A stretch of 24,177 nt of DNA, taken from the IMG/VR virus record IMGVR_UViG_3300029309_000342, positions 1 to 24,177 of that record. One strand, given 5' to 3'. This document shows positions 13,111 through 20,363 of the stretch, piece after piece. Source of the stretch: a virus. Each line of letters opens with the position of its first letter. Position 1 is the stretch's first letter. The position numbers and the translations under genes are program-made. The notes under the pieces were generated by a model that was not told the DNA's origin, did no database searches, and worked only from the letters and a program-made list of their open reading frames with translations.

Positions 13111-13147
13111 ATGATATTCCTATAATAAAAATTAGTGTCCAAATCAT
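13034..13147 (-). CDS. 37-aa membrane peptide overlapping the secreted protein's signal sequence
   Basis: ATG 13147 is in an ATGA overlap with the upstream 71-aa gene. The frame runs 37 codons, with a hydrophobic start (MIWTLIFIIGISYAYYIID) and an Asn/Arg-rich end. Its last 77 bases overlap, out of frame, the signal-peptide region of the 448-aa gene. The ribosome binding site of that gene lies within this ORF. It may be a real membrane peptide or a leader whose translation couples the two genes. Confidence 0.5.
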   Translation of the reverse strand: MIWTLIFIIGISYAYYIIDKFADNINPYNFSRRDNNR

Positions 13148-13359
13148 TCTAATATTAAAGAAGTTATTTTTTTCTCACCCATGTATATTTCTATGTTTGC
13201 CTTAGATTGAATACATTTATATACTACCCTGTCTTCACTAGTCTTACCCTTCATAGCATAACGCTTGGCCTTGAGGCATTTTGAAAGGCTATCTTGTATA
13301 CGATGCTCTACAATTTTGTGGTCTTGTATAAGTAAAAGAGCAAAAACTAATTCTATCAT
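13144..13359 (-). CDS. 71-aa small protein with N-terminal hydrophobic segment
   Basis: Starts at a TAATG junction. The N terminus MIELVFALLLIQ could be a weak signal or anchor; the rest is polar and basic with two cysteines (SLSKCLKAKRYAM, VVYKCIQSKANIEIYMG). A secreted or periplasmic location would explain a disulphide between the two Cys, which is an inference. It lies between membrane-associated genes. Not recognised beyond resemblance to small marine-phage proteins. Confidence 0.65.
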   Translation of the reverse strand: MIELVFALLLIQDHKIVEHRIQDSLSKCLKAKRYAMKGKTSEDRVVYKCIQSKANIEIYMGEKKITSLILE

Positions 13360-13760
13360 TAATGTTCACCATTACCATTTCTAATTAATTTTTCTACATC
13401 TACTTGTAGTTTTCCAACTTGTTCTTTTAAGAAATCAATATTTATTTTATTGTTTCTCATACCTTTTAATTCTTCATCCATAGACTCTATAAGACCTGCC
13501 ATATGTTCCACTAGCATGAAGAGCTCTGCCTCTCCACTTGATTGGCCTAGCTCACCCCTTGGGTATTTAATTCTAAACTCTGAGTTTTGTTCTAAATCTT
13601 TTTGCATCAACTCTATTTTTGTTGAATGTTGATTTAGAGTTTCTTGCACACCAAAAAAAGCCCAAGTGCCAATTGCCACAAGTGCGATCAAACTAGCAAC
13701 TGTCTTCATAGGCATCTGTACGGCTGCCTGTTCCGATATCTTTAATGGTTTATTCGACAT
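13359..13760 (-). CDS. 133-aa membrane-anchored coiled-coil protein conserved in marine phages
   Basis: The N terminus MSNKPLKISEQAAVQMPMKT is followed by one membrane span (residues 20-40, VASLIALVAIGTWAFFG). Two helical coiled-coil parts follow, separated by a conserved-looking FRIKYPRGELGQSSGEAELF block. I recall the same architecture and central FRI-PRGELG motif in pelagiphages and cyanophages, without a known role. It is bounded on both sides by TAATG junctions. Single span plus periplasmic or cytoplasmic coiled coil again suggests an envelope function in lysis or entry. Confidence 0.75.
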   Translation of the reverse strand: MSNKPLKISEQAAVQMPMKTVASLIALVAIGTWAFFGVQETLNQHSTKIELMQKDLEQNSEFRIKYPRGELGQSSGEAELFMLVEHMAGLIESMDEELKGMRNNKINIDFLKEQVGKLQVDVEKLIRNGNGEH

Positions 13761-13915
13761 TATATGCCCTGTAATCTAGGGTCTTTACTTGTTATATTTC
13801 TTACAGCTTTAGGCCTAGCCATAGAATCTTTACTTCGCTTTCTTAATTGTGCCATAGCAGAATCTTTTAACTGTCTTTGTTTTTTTATTTTTTCTAAATC
13901 TCTTAATAAATTCAT
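13760..13915 (-). CDS. 51-aa basic helical protein
   Basis: ATG 13915 is in an ATGA overlap with the upstream gene, and the TAA at 13760 shares a base with the next ATG. The product MNLLRDLEKIKKQRQLKDS is a charged helix followed by a Lys/Arg-rich stretch and SKDPRLQGI. No membrane span. It looks like a real microprotein by both junctions and composition; function unknown. Confidence 0.65.
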   Translation of the reverse strand: MNLLRDLEKIKKQRQLKDSAMAQLRKRSKDSMARPKAVRNITSKDPRLQGI

Positions 13916-14043
13916 TTTTTCTTACGCCCCATATACCAATCACCAGGTTCATAATCCCATCTTTTACCATGATGACCTCTTATATCTGCCCACCACATTC
14001 TTAGTTTGACAACCCATTTAAAAAATTTACTTGGTTTTGCCAT
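13912..14043 (-). CDS. 43-aa Trp-rich cationic peptide
   Basis: Starts in a TAATG junction after the lipoprotein gene and ends in an ATGA junction. The sequence has six Trp in 43 residues with many Lys/Arg (FFKWVVKLRMWWADIRGHHG, then RWDYEPGDWYMGRKKK). This gives an amphipathic, membrane-interfacial character with a conserved-looking second half. I recall similar short proteins in marine phages. It could associate with the inner membrane; no function is known. Confidence 0.65.
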   Translation of the reverse strand: MAKPSKFFKWVVKLRMWWADIRGHHGKRWDYEPGDWYMGRKKK

Positions 14044-14732
14044 TATTTAGGTGAACTCCATTCACTCATTTTTTTTGCTTTTTCCTTTTTAATTAATTGT
14101 TCTGCGTTATATTTATCCATTGCTTCTAATTCTGCTGTAATTTTTTTTTGTATTTCTTTATCAGCTTTTTTTCTATCTTCCATACGTTTAACATATGTGT
14201 TATAGTCTGGTCTTTCATGATCATACTTAGACCATAGGGCCTCTGCTTCTTTACCTATCTTACCATCAATAGGACAAGGTGTACCTGCTTGTATCATAGA
14301 CTCAAATACTCTTTCATCTTGACAAAGTATTGCAACAGCTGCTACTTTCATACCAAAATCATTAAGTATTCTAGCTAGTTTCAATCTTTCACAATTCTTA
14401 TCTATTGCATGTTTACCACCACTAATACCTATACCGAATGTTTGAACACCCAATGACATACCTACAGCACAAACATCTTGTGTCATCGAATTGTACGAGG
14501 GTGCACTAGAACTTGGTGGGGCAGATCTAATATTAGAGTTAGTTGTATTACTCGTAGTGCTATTAGAGCTAGACCCAGACTGATAAGTTGTTGTAGCAGT
14601 TGAAGTGTAACCTCCCTCAATAGCAGTATTAGATCCACTAGTATTTGTTTGAGTAGATCCTGCCATTACTGCTGCTGACATACAGCCAGAAAGTATTAAT
14701 AGTAATATTAACAATGTTAAGGGGTGTTTCAT
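14043..14732 (-). CDS. Phage lipoprotein, 229 aa
   Basis: A type II signal peptide with a clear lipobox L-S-G-C (Cys17) would tether it to a membrane. Residues 25-85 are a Ser/Thr/Asn-rich flexible linker. Residues 85-155 form a Cys-containing domain (VCAVGMSLGVQTFGIGISGG, NCERLKLARILNDFGMKVAA, ILCQDERVFE, AGTPCPIDG) that I recognise as recurrent in marine phages under no functional name. The C terminus is a long charged helix. Phage lipoproteins commonly act as outer-membrane spanins or as superinfection-exclusion factors; either fits, neither is shown. The start follows the upstream stop by two bases. Confidence 0.78.
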   Translation of the reverse strand: MKHPLTLLILLLILSGCMSAAVMAGSTQTNTSGSNTAIEGGYTSTATTTYQSGSSSNSTTSNTTNSNIRSAPPSSSAPSYNSMTQDVCAVGMSLGVQTFGIGISGGKHAIDKNCERLKLARILNDFGMKVAAVAILCQDERVFESMIQAGTPCPIDGKIGKEAEALWSKYDHERPDYNTYVKRMEDRKKADKEIQKKITAELEAMDKYNAEQLIKKEKAKKMSEWSSPK

Positions 14733-14734
14733 AT

Positions 14735-14959
14735 TTAAGTATTTTGTTCTGTTTCTGGTATTTCAAAGCAGCCAAATTTTATGTACATACGATATTGATT
14801 TACATCCATAGGGCCAATCTCCTCTATCTTTTTAAGAGACTCAGAATAGCCTGTAACCATACACTCATATTCATTACTAAACTCAAATTCATAAATATGT
14901 GGAGGTAAACAAGATTCTGCTACATAGGAGCATAGTAAAAAAGCTAATCCAAACTTCAT
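14735..14959 (-). CDS. 74-aa small secreted protein
   Basis: ATG 14959 is in an ATGA overlap with a 23-aa membrane peptide gene. The N terminus MKFGLAFLLCSYVAESC is a short signal peptide. The mature part has Cys residues (YECMVTGYSE, KFGCFEIPE) that could pair in the periplasm. No proper lipobox is seen. The neighbour downstream is a lipoprotein. It may form part of an envelope-acting set, but no family is recognised. Confidence 0.65.
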   Translation of the reverse strand: MKFGLAFLLCSYVAESCLPPHIYEFEFSNEYECMVTGYSESLKKIEEIGPMDVNQYRMYIKFGCFEIPETEQNT

Positions 14960-15027
14960 CTATAGCCTGGTTCTAAGAACAAAGCAATTAATACTAAAAG
15001 TATTATTAGTACATAATTAGCCCTCAT
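14956..15027 (-). CDS. 23-aa membrane peptide
   Basis: A 23-codon frame, MRANYVLIILLVLIALFLE plus PGYR, starting three bases after the upstream stop and ending in an ATGA overlap with the next gene. It is a single hydrophobic helix with a charged end. No Shine-Dalgarno sequence is seen, so translation would rely on reinitiation. Its placement between a holin-like protein and two secreted proteins makes it credible. Confidence 0.5.
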   Translation of the reverse strand: MRANYVLIILLVLIALFLEPGYR

Positions 15028-15030
15028 ATA

Positions 15031-15462
15031 TTATTTTTTAACTAAAGATCCCCCAAAGTATAATCCGATAATTGCTGATACTAAATTGGTATCTAATGGC
15101 GTAATTACTAAACTATTAGATGATAAAGTTATCCATTTCATTACTTCTTTTTCTGGTAAGAAGAAGAATGCAGGTTTAAATTCTAAGTAGCCTACAATCA
15201 CACTAGTATCTGGTGATAGTACAGGCATTAGTTTTGGTAATAATACTATTGCAAAGACAGCTACTAAAGCTATAATTCTTCTAGTCCATTGAAAACCTGT
15301 GTTCTCATATTCTCTAGCGTCTTTAAAACCTTGTTGCTGAACTTCTGCTCTTTGCAAAAGCATCTTTTGTTCTGCTTGTTTTGCCTTAATGCTTTGTGAC
15401 CATATACTCATCACACCACCAAGTACAGTGGATCCTAGCATTGTAATCATTTCAAATGGCAT
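15031..15462 (-). CDS. 143-aa three-span membrane protein, holin candidate
   Basis: Three hydrophobic segments can be seen: residues 4-22 (MITMLGSTVLGGVMSIW), 54-78 (IIALVAVFAIVLLPKLMPV) and 118-140 (DTNLVSAIIGLYFGGSLV). A polar Gln/Lys-rich helix lies between the first two. This layout resembles the three-TM holin family of phages and gene transfer agents, and similar proteins occur in marine phages. A GGAG site lies before ATG 15462, within the upstream gene's end. It sits near the candidate hydrolase and other membrane proteins, as expected for a lysis cassette. Holin function is inferred from topology and place. Confidence 0.7.
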   Translation of the reverse strand: MPFEMITMLGSTVLGGVMSIWSQSIKAKQAEQKMLLQRAEVQQQGFKDAREYENTGFQWTRRIIALVAVFAIVLLPKLMPVLSPDTSVIVGYLEFKPAFFFLPEKEVMKWITLSSNSLVITPLDTNLVSAIIGLYFGGSLVKK

Positions 15463-15464
15463 TG

Positions 15465-15680
15465 TTACTCCTTTGTATTTGGTTGATTTGATTCTAGTTC
15501 TTTTATTTTTTTATTCGCATCTTCTAGATCTTGTGTTACATGCTCTAGCTTTTGCAGAGTACGTTTATTTGCACTGTCTTTACTTTTACCAGCGTCTTGC
15601 AATTCAGCAACCTCTTGCTTTAGGATTCTGACTTGCTCCTTGTACTCTTGGATAATATCCTGATATTCAGGTTTAGACAT
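15465..15680 (-). CDS. 71-aa soluble coiled-coil protein
   Basis: Almost the whole sequence is charged heptad-type helix (DIIQEYKEQVRILKQEVAEL, then TLQKLEHVTQDLEDANKKIK), ending in a Pro/Asn-rich tail. There is no membrane segment or signal peptide. It lies two bases upstream of the holin candidate. It may be a cytoplasmic regulator of neighbouring membrane proteins or a virion component; not recognised. Confidence 0.65.
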   Translation of the reverse strand: MSKPEYQDIIQEYKEQVRILKQEVAELQDAGKSKDSANKRTLQKLEHVTQDLEDANKKIKELESNQPNTKE

Positions 15681-15692
15681 TTGTGGTGTATA

Positions 15693-15797
15693 TTATAATA
15701 TTATAGCACCTAGGATAAAACCTGCAACTGCACAAATGACGCAGTGATAGTTCTTTTCCCATATCTCTTTTACTTTTATTTTTAATTCTTCTATCAT
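15693..15797 (-). CDS. 34-aa small membrane protein
   Basis: ATG 15797 has a strong AAGGAG site six bases upstream. The product is a charged amphipathic start (MIEELKIKVKEIWEKNY) followed by HCVICAVAGFILGAIIL, one membrane span with a CxxC pair. Very short phage proteins with this charged-helix, HCxxC, span pattern are known to me from marine phages. Function unknown, possibly a holin partner. Confidence 0.7.
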   Translation of the reverse strand: MIEELKIKVKEIWEKNYHCVICAVAGFILGAIIL

Positions 15798-15806
15798 GTT
15801 TACTCC

Positions 15807-16022
15807 TTAATTAAATAAACCTATTAATGTTAGTATAGTTGCACCTAAACCACCAAGTATAGCATATAGAACTTTATCTATTTTACCATGTAGTTTATCT
15901 ATATCCTCATGCATATGTTTTAGATGATTATTTTTTATACTGCTGACCTCTCTTTTTAATCCTGTGATATATCCATATAAGGATATAATGTGTTCGTTAG
16001 TTGTTTTAGGTTGTTTAGCCAT
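15807..16022 (-). CDS. 71-aa membrane protein with coiled coil (XhlA/holin-like layout)
   Basis: A polar helical part (residues 8-48, with IISLYGYITGLKREVSSIKN and MHEDIDKLHGKIDK) is followed by a C-terminal span (LYAILGGLGATILTLIGLF). This soluble-helix-then-one-span order is like XhlA-type haemolysin enhancers and small holins. It is co-translated with the gene upstream (TAATG at 16022). Its location beside a candidate hydrolase supports a lysis role; no direct proof. Confidence 0.7.
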   Translation of the reverse strand: MAKQPKTTNEHIISLYGYITGLKREVSSIKNNHLKHMHEDIDKLHGKIDKVLYAILGGLGATILTLIGLFN

Positions 16023-16543
16023 TATTCTAGTCCTGCTGCAATTTTAGCATCTTCAAAAGACATATTACTTGGTAACTGTCTATTCTCTCCATTTTTATCA
16101 AATGCTAATGCTAAAGCTATTTCCATTTTTTTAGGATCACTTAAATAATAATCTCTAACCTCAGACTTATTTTCAAATTCTATCATAGCACTCATTGTTG
16201 CACCTATATCATTTTGTGTTATATTTTTTTTACCTACTTTATTTTGAACATATAATATATATTCTGTTGTTTTATTCTCATCCTTTTCAGGTGCATATTT
16301 TTTAATTATTTCAGACACATTGCCATTAAATTGTGTTAGTTTAGAATTAATATCCATAGCTAAAGCTCTCATGCCCATCTCAGGTGAGTCAAAAACTACA
16401 AAAGGTCTCTTTCTATCATTAGCATATGTTTGATTTGTAACTTCATACCCACCTGCAAAACCTTGACCTATCTCTACATTACCTGGATTATTATAAACAT
16501 TATTAGGCTTAAATAATTCATTAGTTTGTTGATTTATATCCAT
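16022..16543 (-). CDS. Possible virion-associated or lytic cell-wall protein, 173 aa
   Basis: The N-terminal part reads NNPGNVEIGQGFAGG, then a PFVVFDSPEMGMRALAMDI block and SEIIKKYAPEKDENKTTEYI. This NNPGN...F-SPE-G-RA...APE-EN-T-YI pattern is shared by a recurrent phage family often called structural protein or lytic transglycosylase-like; I am recalling this, not aligning it. I choose ATG 16543. The frame extends 12 codons upstream to TTG 16579, which would add a hydrophobic VKIKLIIIILL stretch, but those bases overlap the 1262-aa gene and look like chance AT-rich coding. A peptidoglycan hydrolase role is plausible because no other endolysin is visible; catalytic residues cannot be assigned. 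Confidence 0.65.
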   Translation of the reverse strand: MDINQQTNELFKPNNVYNNPGNVEIGQGFAGGYEVTNQTYANDRKRPFVVFDSPEMGMRALAMDINSKLTQFNGNVSEIIKKYAPEKDENKTTEYILYVQNKVGKKNITQNDIGATMSAMIEFENKSEVRDYYLSDPKKMEIALALAFDKNGENRQLPSNMSFEDAKIAAGLE

Positions 16544-16565
16544 AAGCAATATTATTATTATTAAT

Positions 16566-19500
16566 TTAATTTTTACCAAATAATTTTTCTGTTTGCCCTT
16601 TAACAGCAGTTACTATTCTAGGTATTACTTCACTTAACTCTGCACCCTCTTGATAATTTATTTCCATATTTAGTGCTTCACTATATTCATCATTTAGTTT
16701 TCTAAATTTTTTATTTAATTCTTCTAGCTCTTTAAATTTTTTTTCTTCGTCAATTGAACCACTTCTAAACTTAGCATACACTCCTCTTATTTGCTCCTGT
16801 ACCCCTTTTAACCTTCTTCTATATTCTAAACCTTTTATGGTTCTTAGTCTAGCTATATCTGCCTCTTCGATCTTTACACCTACAGTATTTAAAAATGCTA
16901 AAAATTCTGATTCACTTCTTGCTAATGTAGATTTATCTTCTCTAGCTTTTCTTATTCTTTCTGTAGAATATGATCCTGGTATAAAAGGAAAGTTAGGTAT
17001 TAATCTTTTTAATGCAAACTTTGCTCTAATAGAAAAATCATCAAACTCAGATATACCTTGACCTTTTATTTTGTCACCTCTAAATAAATCAAAACCTAAC
17101 ATAGGGAAAAGAACTTCTCCAGCTAAACCAAAATTAGCTTGTAAAGGCTGTGGAACTAAAGGTATTGTTCCAGAGTTTAAATCAAATATATCTCCACCTG
17201 GTACATACCTAGTTACATTAACATATCTAGCTTTATCTGTAGTAGGAATTTTTATATTTTTATGTGGTAAAAAAGGTAGTCCACCTATCTTACCTTGTAT
17301 TTCTTTTGTCATGGCTGCACGTTCTGCATCTGCATCCCCTTCACCCAGTATCTCACCTAAGTTATTTAACGTGTAACCTAAAACTGCATACTTAGCAAAC
17401 TTCCAAGGTCTAACTACAGCTGTCTCTGCAAGTATTGGTACAACCCTGTATGTGTAAGCTAAGAAAGGTGTTGGTAAATTTCTTAAAGCATTTATACCTG
17501 GTGCTTGAATGTTGTAATCAATAAAGGATTTTCTTGCATCTTGTGCTGCTCTAACTTTACTATAACCTTTATTTTTTCTATCCATATATAGAGCAAGTCT
17601 AAATATAGAATCCTCTAAAGCATAATACTCAGATAATTTTGATAATCCAAGTTTATTTTTTACAATTAAATCTTTGTATATAAAACCTGTTAAGTCTACA
17701 CCATTTTCAAAAACATCTTTTTTTGGATCAACATTATAGTATGCAGGTTTTATATTGTCTGGATCTAGTATACCACCTTTTAATTCTTGTTTTACATAAT
17801 TACTAGAAAATACACCAAGATTACTAGCTTCTTCTAATATTTTAACAGACTTACCTCTACTTTGATTTTTAAATGCTGTTACTGCAGATGGTAATAAACT
17901 GGCACTACCATCAACTAAATCTAGTAATACTAAATTACTAACCATATTATTAACATGGACAGTAGGATTCCATGCAGTTTTACTAGCTTTCCATACTTGA
18001 TTTAATGCTCTATAACCTTTACCAAAAGTGCTTCTAGGGCCTTCTGCAGTTTTATTTATTTGAAATATATTTTCATATATTTCTCTTGGTATATATTTAC
18101 CTGCTAAAGCACCATAAGTTTTTTGTATAGTACCTGATCTTGTACTATCAGGAACTTTTACCAAATCTAATCTGTTTATCTCATCAGCTGATGGTGCAGT
18201 CTTAGTAAAAGTTTGTGCAGCTAAATCACCATAAAATTTATATCTAGGTAAAGTTTGTGCCATTAATCTACCAGTTTCCATAATAGCAAATGCACCATCT
18301 TCTATCTCGGACATACCAAGACGTTCTTGTTTAGTATATTCCCACCTAACAGTTAATATATCTTGGTTTGCTTTTTTAGGATCTTTAGCTAATTTTTTTA
18401 CTAGTTCAGGTGTTGCTTTTTCAAATTCTTCACCTACTTTGTCTACACCCTGTACCTTATTAACATTACCAAATAATTCCCAACCTTTATGTTCATTTAC
18501 ACGTACAAGTTTACCTTCATTATTTATTTTAAATGCTTTATTTTTACTAAATGAATTAACCCAATCTCTAGGTGTTATTTTTTCTAAAACACCTCTAGCT
18601 CTTAGCTCAGAACCAATCTTAGATGTTTCTTTACCACCATAAGTTCTTTTAATATATCTCTCTATATTTCTTTGTGCAGTTTCCTCTGTAATTAAACCTG
18701 CATCAATATACATTTGAGTTATTTTAGTAATTTGATTTCTAGCTTTTTTACCTAATTTTCCTAAATCTTTTGGAACATCATTAAATTTAATATCACCTTC
18801 TAATAAATTATATAACACTTTTCTTTCGTCAATAGTTAATTGATTTGCTTGTTGGTATATTCTAAAAAATTCTAATTCAATTTTATTTCTTAAACCTTCT
18901 AAATCTCTTGTCTCTAAATCCTTTACAACTTTAGGAACTTTAAAACCATCAACAAATGCTTTAGCTAAGAAACTAGCTATACTTAGATCTTGTTCTACAT
19001 TATCAATACCTAATTTTACTCTTCTAGCTTCTTTTACAAAATCAGGAACTTGAGTTTTTTTAGCTAACTTTACACCCCCATAACCCATCATAAAACCTAA
19101 GGCTGCTCTTGAAAATTTTTCAGTTAAACCACCTTGTAACTCTTCGGGTAGTTCTACTCCAAATAATTCACCATCGTCAGGTAATGCAAATCCATACAAT
19201 GCACCTGCAGCACCTGTTCCAAACTCACCAGCTTTAGGCCCTACTGAAAAATAATCACTGTAAATTTTTTGTGCTTTTTTAGTATAAGCACCTTTAACTT
19301 TTTCTGTACCTTCGGCTATAGGTCTGGTAACAGCTTGTAAAACTTTACCTGTGGGTTTTACTATGGGATCTGTAACTGGTTTTACATAAGAACCTAATAT
19401 AGTTTTAAAAAATTCTCTGGGCCCTCTTAATAGATAATCTCTATTACTATCTTTTCCAGGTCTACCATCTAACCTATCTATTTTTTTAAATTCTATTTTT

Positions 19501-20354
19501 TCTCTAACAATAGCCTCTACTTTACCTCTACCTTTTATCTTACCTTTTCTTTTACTTTTTTTTAATGCTTTTTCTGTGCCTTTAAAAATATCCTCTTCAC
19601 CAGGTAGAGATATAGTTCTTTTTAAATTATCAGGTAATTTTGCTATATCAGCATCAGAGGGTCTTTGATCTTCTAATAGTTTATTAATTTTTCTAACACC
19701 TGCAGCTTCTAAAGTTTTACCTATTAGTGGAGATAAAATAGCACCACCTACAGCACCAGCAGCTGCTTGTTTGTATCTTTCATCAAACAGTAAACTACTT
19801 TCATCTACATATCCTAGTGCACCTGCAAGTCCACCAGAAACACCACCAGCCATAGCCATTTGATAAAGTTTTCTACCTCTAAGTACAGGTATTAACCAAG
19901 TTACAGGATCTAATATAGCACCACCAAAATAAGCTGCAGCTATTAACCCACCACCTTCACCTTGTAATGCTGCATTCAATTTAGCTTGTTGTGTTTTTAA
20001 ATCATCATCCATTAAGAATACTTTTTCACCACCAAGAAACTGAGTAACACCTCTAAATGTATCTGTAAGACCTAATACAAAAGCATCACCTATACCAAAC
20101 TCTGTATCTGGATCTGTATATAATTTAGTTAAAGATTTTTCTTGTTCATTTTCAGGTAACAAGTCATCAAACAAACCTTTATCTTTTAATTCATACTTAT
20201 CATCAGGTGTATCTGATAGTTTAAATTCATTCTTTACAGGTAAATTTCTTTCTTCTTCAGGTAAGAGATCACTAAATATATCATTAGTCTTAGGTTTATT
20301 TTCAAAACCTTTTTCCTCTTCAGGTAAGAGATCACTAAATATATTTTCAGCCAT
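16566..20354 (-). CDS. 1262-aa large virion protein, probably ejected internal protein
   Basis: The largest gene here, in the place of internal core proteins of T7-like phages. The N terminus has three copies of an F-[SD]-D-L-L-P-E-x-E motif (residues 6-14, 27-35, 62-70). Gly/Ala-rich hydrophobic stretches at about 135-215 and 370-430 look like segments that insert in or cross a membrane. A NPTVHVNNMVSNL segment in the C-terminal half resembles the NP-TH--N--SN motif of phage large polyvalent proteins. The C terminus is coiled coil. It begins nine bases after the upstream stop with AAGG at the start. No lytic transglycosylase or polymerase motif is evident. The role, DNA ejection through the envelope, is inferred from size, order and composition. 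Confidence 0.78.
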   Translation of the reverse strand: MAENIFSDLLPEEEKGFENKPKTNDIFSDLLPEEERNLPVKNEFKLSDTPDDKYELKDKGLFDDLLPENEQEKSLTKLYTDPDTEFGIGDAFVLGLTDTFRGVTQFLGGEKVFLMDDDLKTQQAKLNAALQGEGGGLIAAAYFGGAILDPVTWLIPVLRGRKLYQMAMAGGVSGGLAGALGYVDESSLLFDERYKQAAAGAVGGAILSPLIGKTLEAAGVRKINKLLEDQRPSDADIAKLPDNLKRTISLPGEEDIFKGTEKALKKSKRKGKIKGRGKVEAIVREKIEFKKIDRLDGRPGKDSNRDYLLRGPREFFKTILGSYVKPVTDPIVKPTGKVLQAVTRPIAEGTEKVKGAYTKKAQKIYSDYFSVGPKAGEFGTGAAGALYGFALPDDGELFGVELPEELQGGLTEKFSRAALGFMMGYGGVKLAKKTQVPDFVKEARRVKLGIDNVEQDLSIASFLAKAFVDGFKVPKVVKDLETRDLEGLRNKIELEFFRIYQQANQLTIDERKVLYNLLEGDIKFNDVPKDLGKLGKKARNQITKITQMYIDAGLITEETAQRNIERYIKRTYGGKETSKIGSELRARGVLEKITPRDWVNSFSKNKAFKINNEGKLVRVNEHKGWELFGNVNKVQGVDKVGEEFEKATPELVKKLAKDPKKANQDILTVRWEYTKQERLGMSEIEDGAFAIMETGRLMAQTLPRYKFYGDLAAQTFTKTAPSADEINRLDLVKVPDSTRSGTIQKTYGALAGKYIPREIYENIFQINKTAEGPRSTFGKGYRALNQVWKASKTAWNPTVHVNNMVSNLVLLDLVDGSASLLPSAVTAFKNQSRGKSVKILEEASNLGVFSSNYVKQELKGGILDPDNIKPAYYNVDPKKDVFENGVDLTGFIYKDLIVKNKLGLSKLSEYYALEDSIFRLALYMDRKNKGYSKVRAAQDARKSFIDYNIQAPGINALRNLPTPFLAYTYRVVPILAETAVVRPWKFAKYAVLGYTLNNLGEILGEGDADAERAAMTKEIQGKIGGLPFLPHKNIKIPTTDKARYVNVTRYVPGGDIFDLNSGTIPLVPQPLQANFGLAGEVLFPMLGFDLFRGDKIKGQGISEFDDFSIRAKFALKRLIPNFPFIPGSYSTERIRKAREDKSTLARSESEFLAFLNTVGVKIEEADIARLRTIKGLEYRRRLKGVQEQIRGVYAKFRSGSIDEEKKFKELEELNKKFRKLNDEYSEALNMEINYQEGAELSEVIPRIVTAVKGQTEKLFGKN
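20254..20344. repeat. Direct 28-bp repeat encoding the FSDLLPEEE motif
   Basis: The 28 bases at 20254-20281 recur exactly at 20317-20344, 63 bases (21 codons) apart, inside the 5' end of the 1262-aa gene. They encode two identical copies of IFSDLLPEEE. A third protein copy (LFDDLLPENE) near 20145-20172 has diverged at DNA level. Identical codons suggest recent duplication. Confidence 0.9.
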
Positions 20355-20363
20355 AGCCTTAAA

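Noticed and set aside
16544-16579. N-terminal hydrophobic extension (TTG start at 16579) of the 173-aa protein as a signal peptide
   Set aside because: It needs a TTG start without a ribosome binding site and overlaps the end of the 1262-aa gene; the hydrophobicity comes from AT-rich ATA/TTA codons. Not excluded, only less likely.
16837-18642. Plus-strand ORFs over the 1262-aa gene
   Set aside because: Antisense shadows of a long continuous coding frame; no ribosome binding sites.
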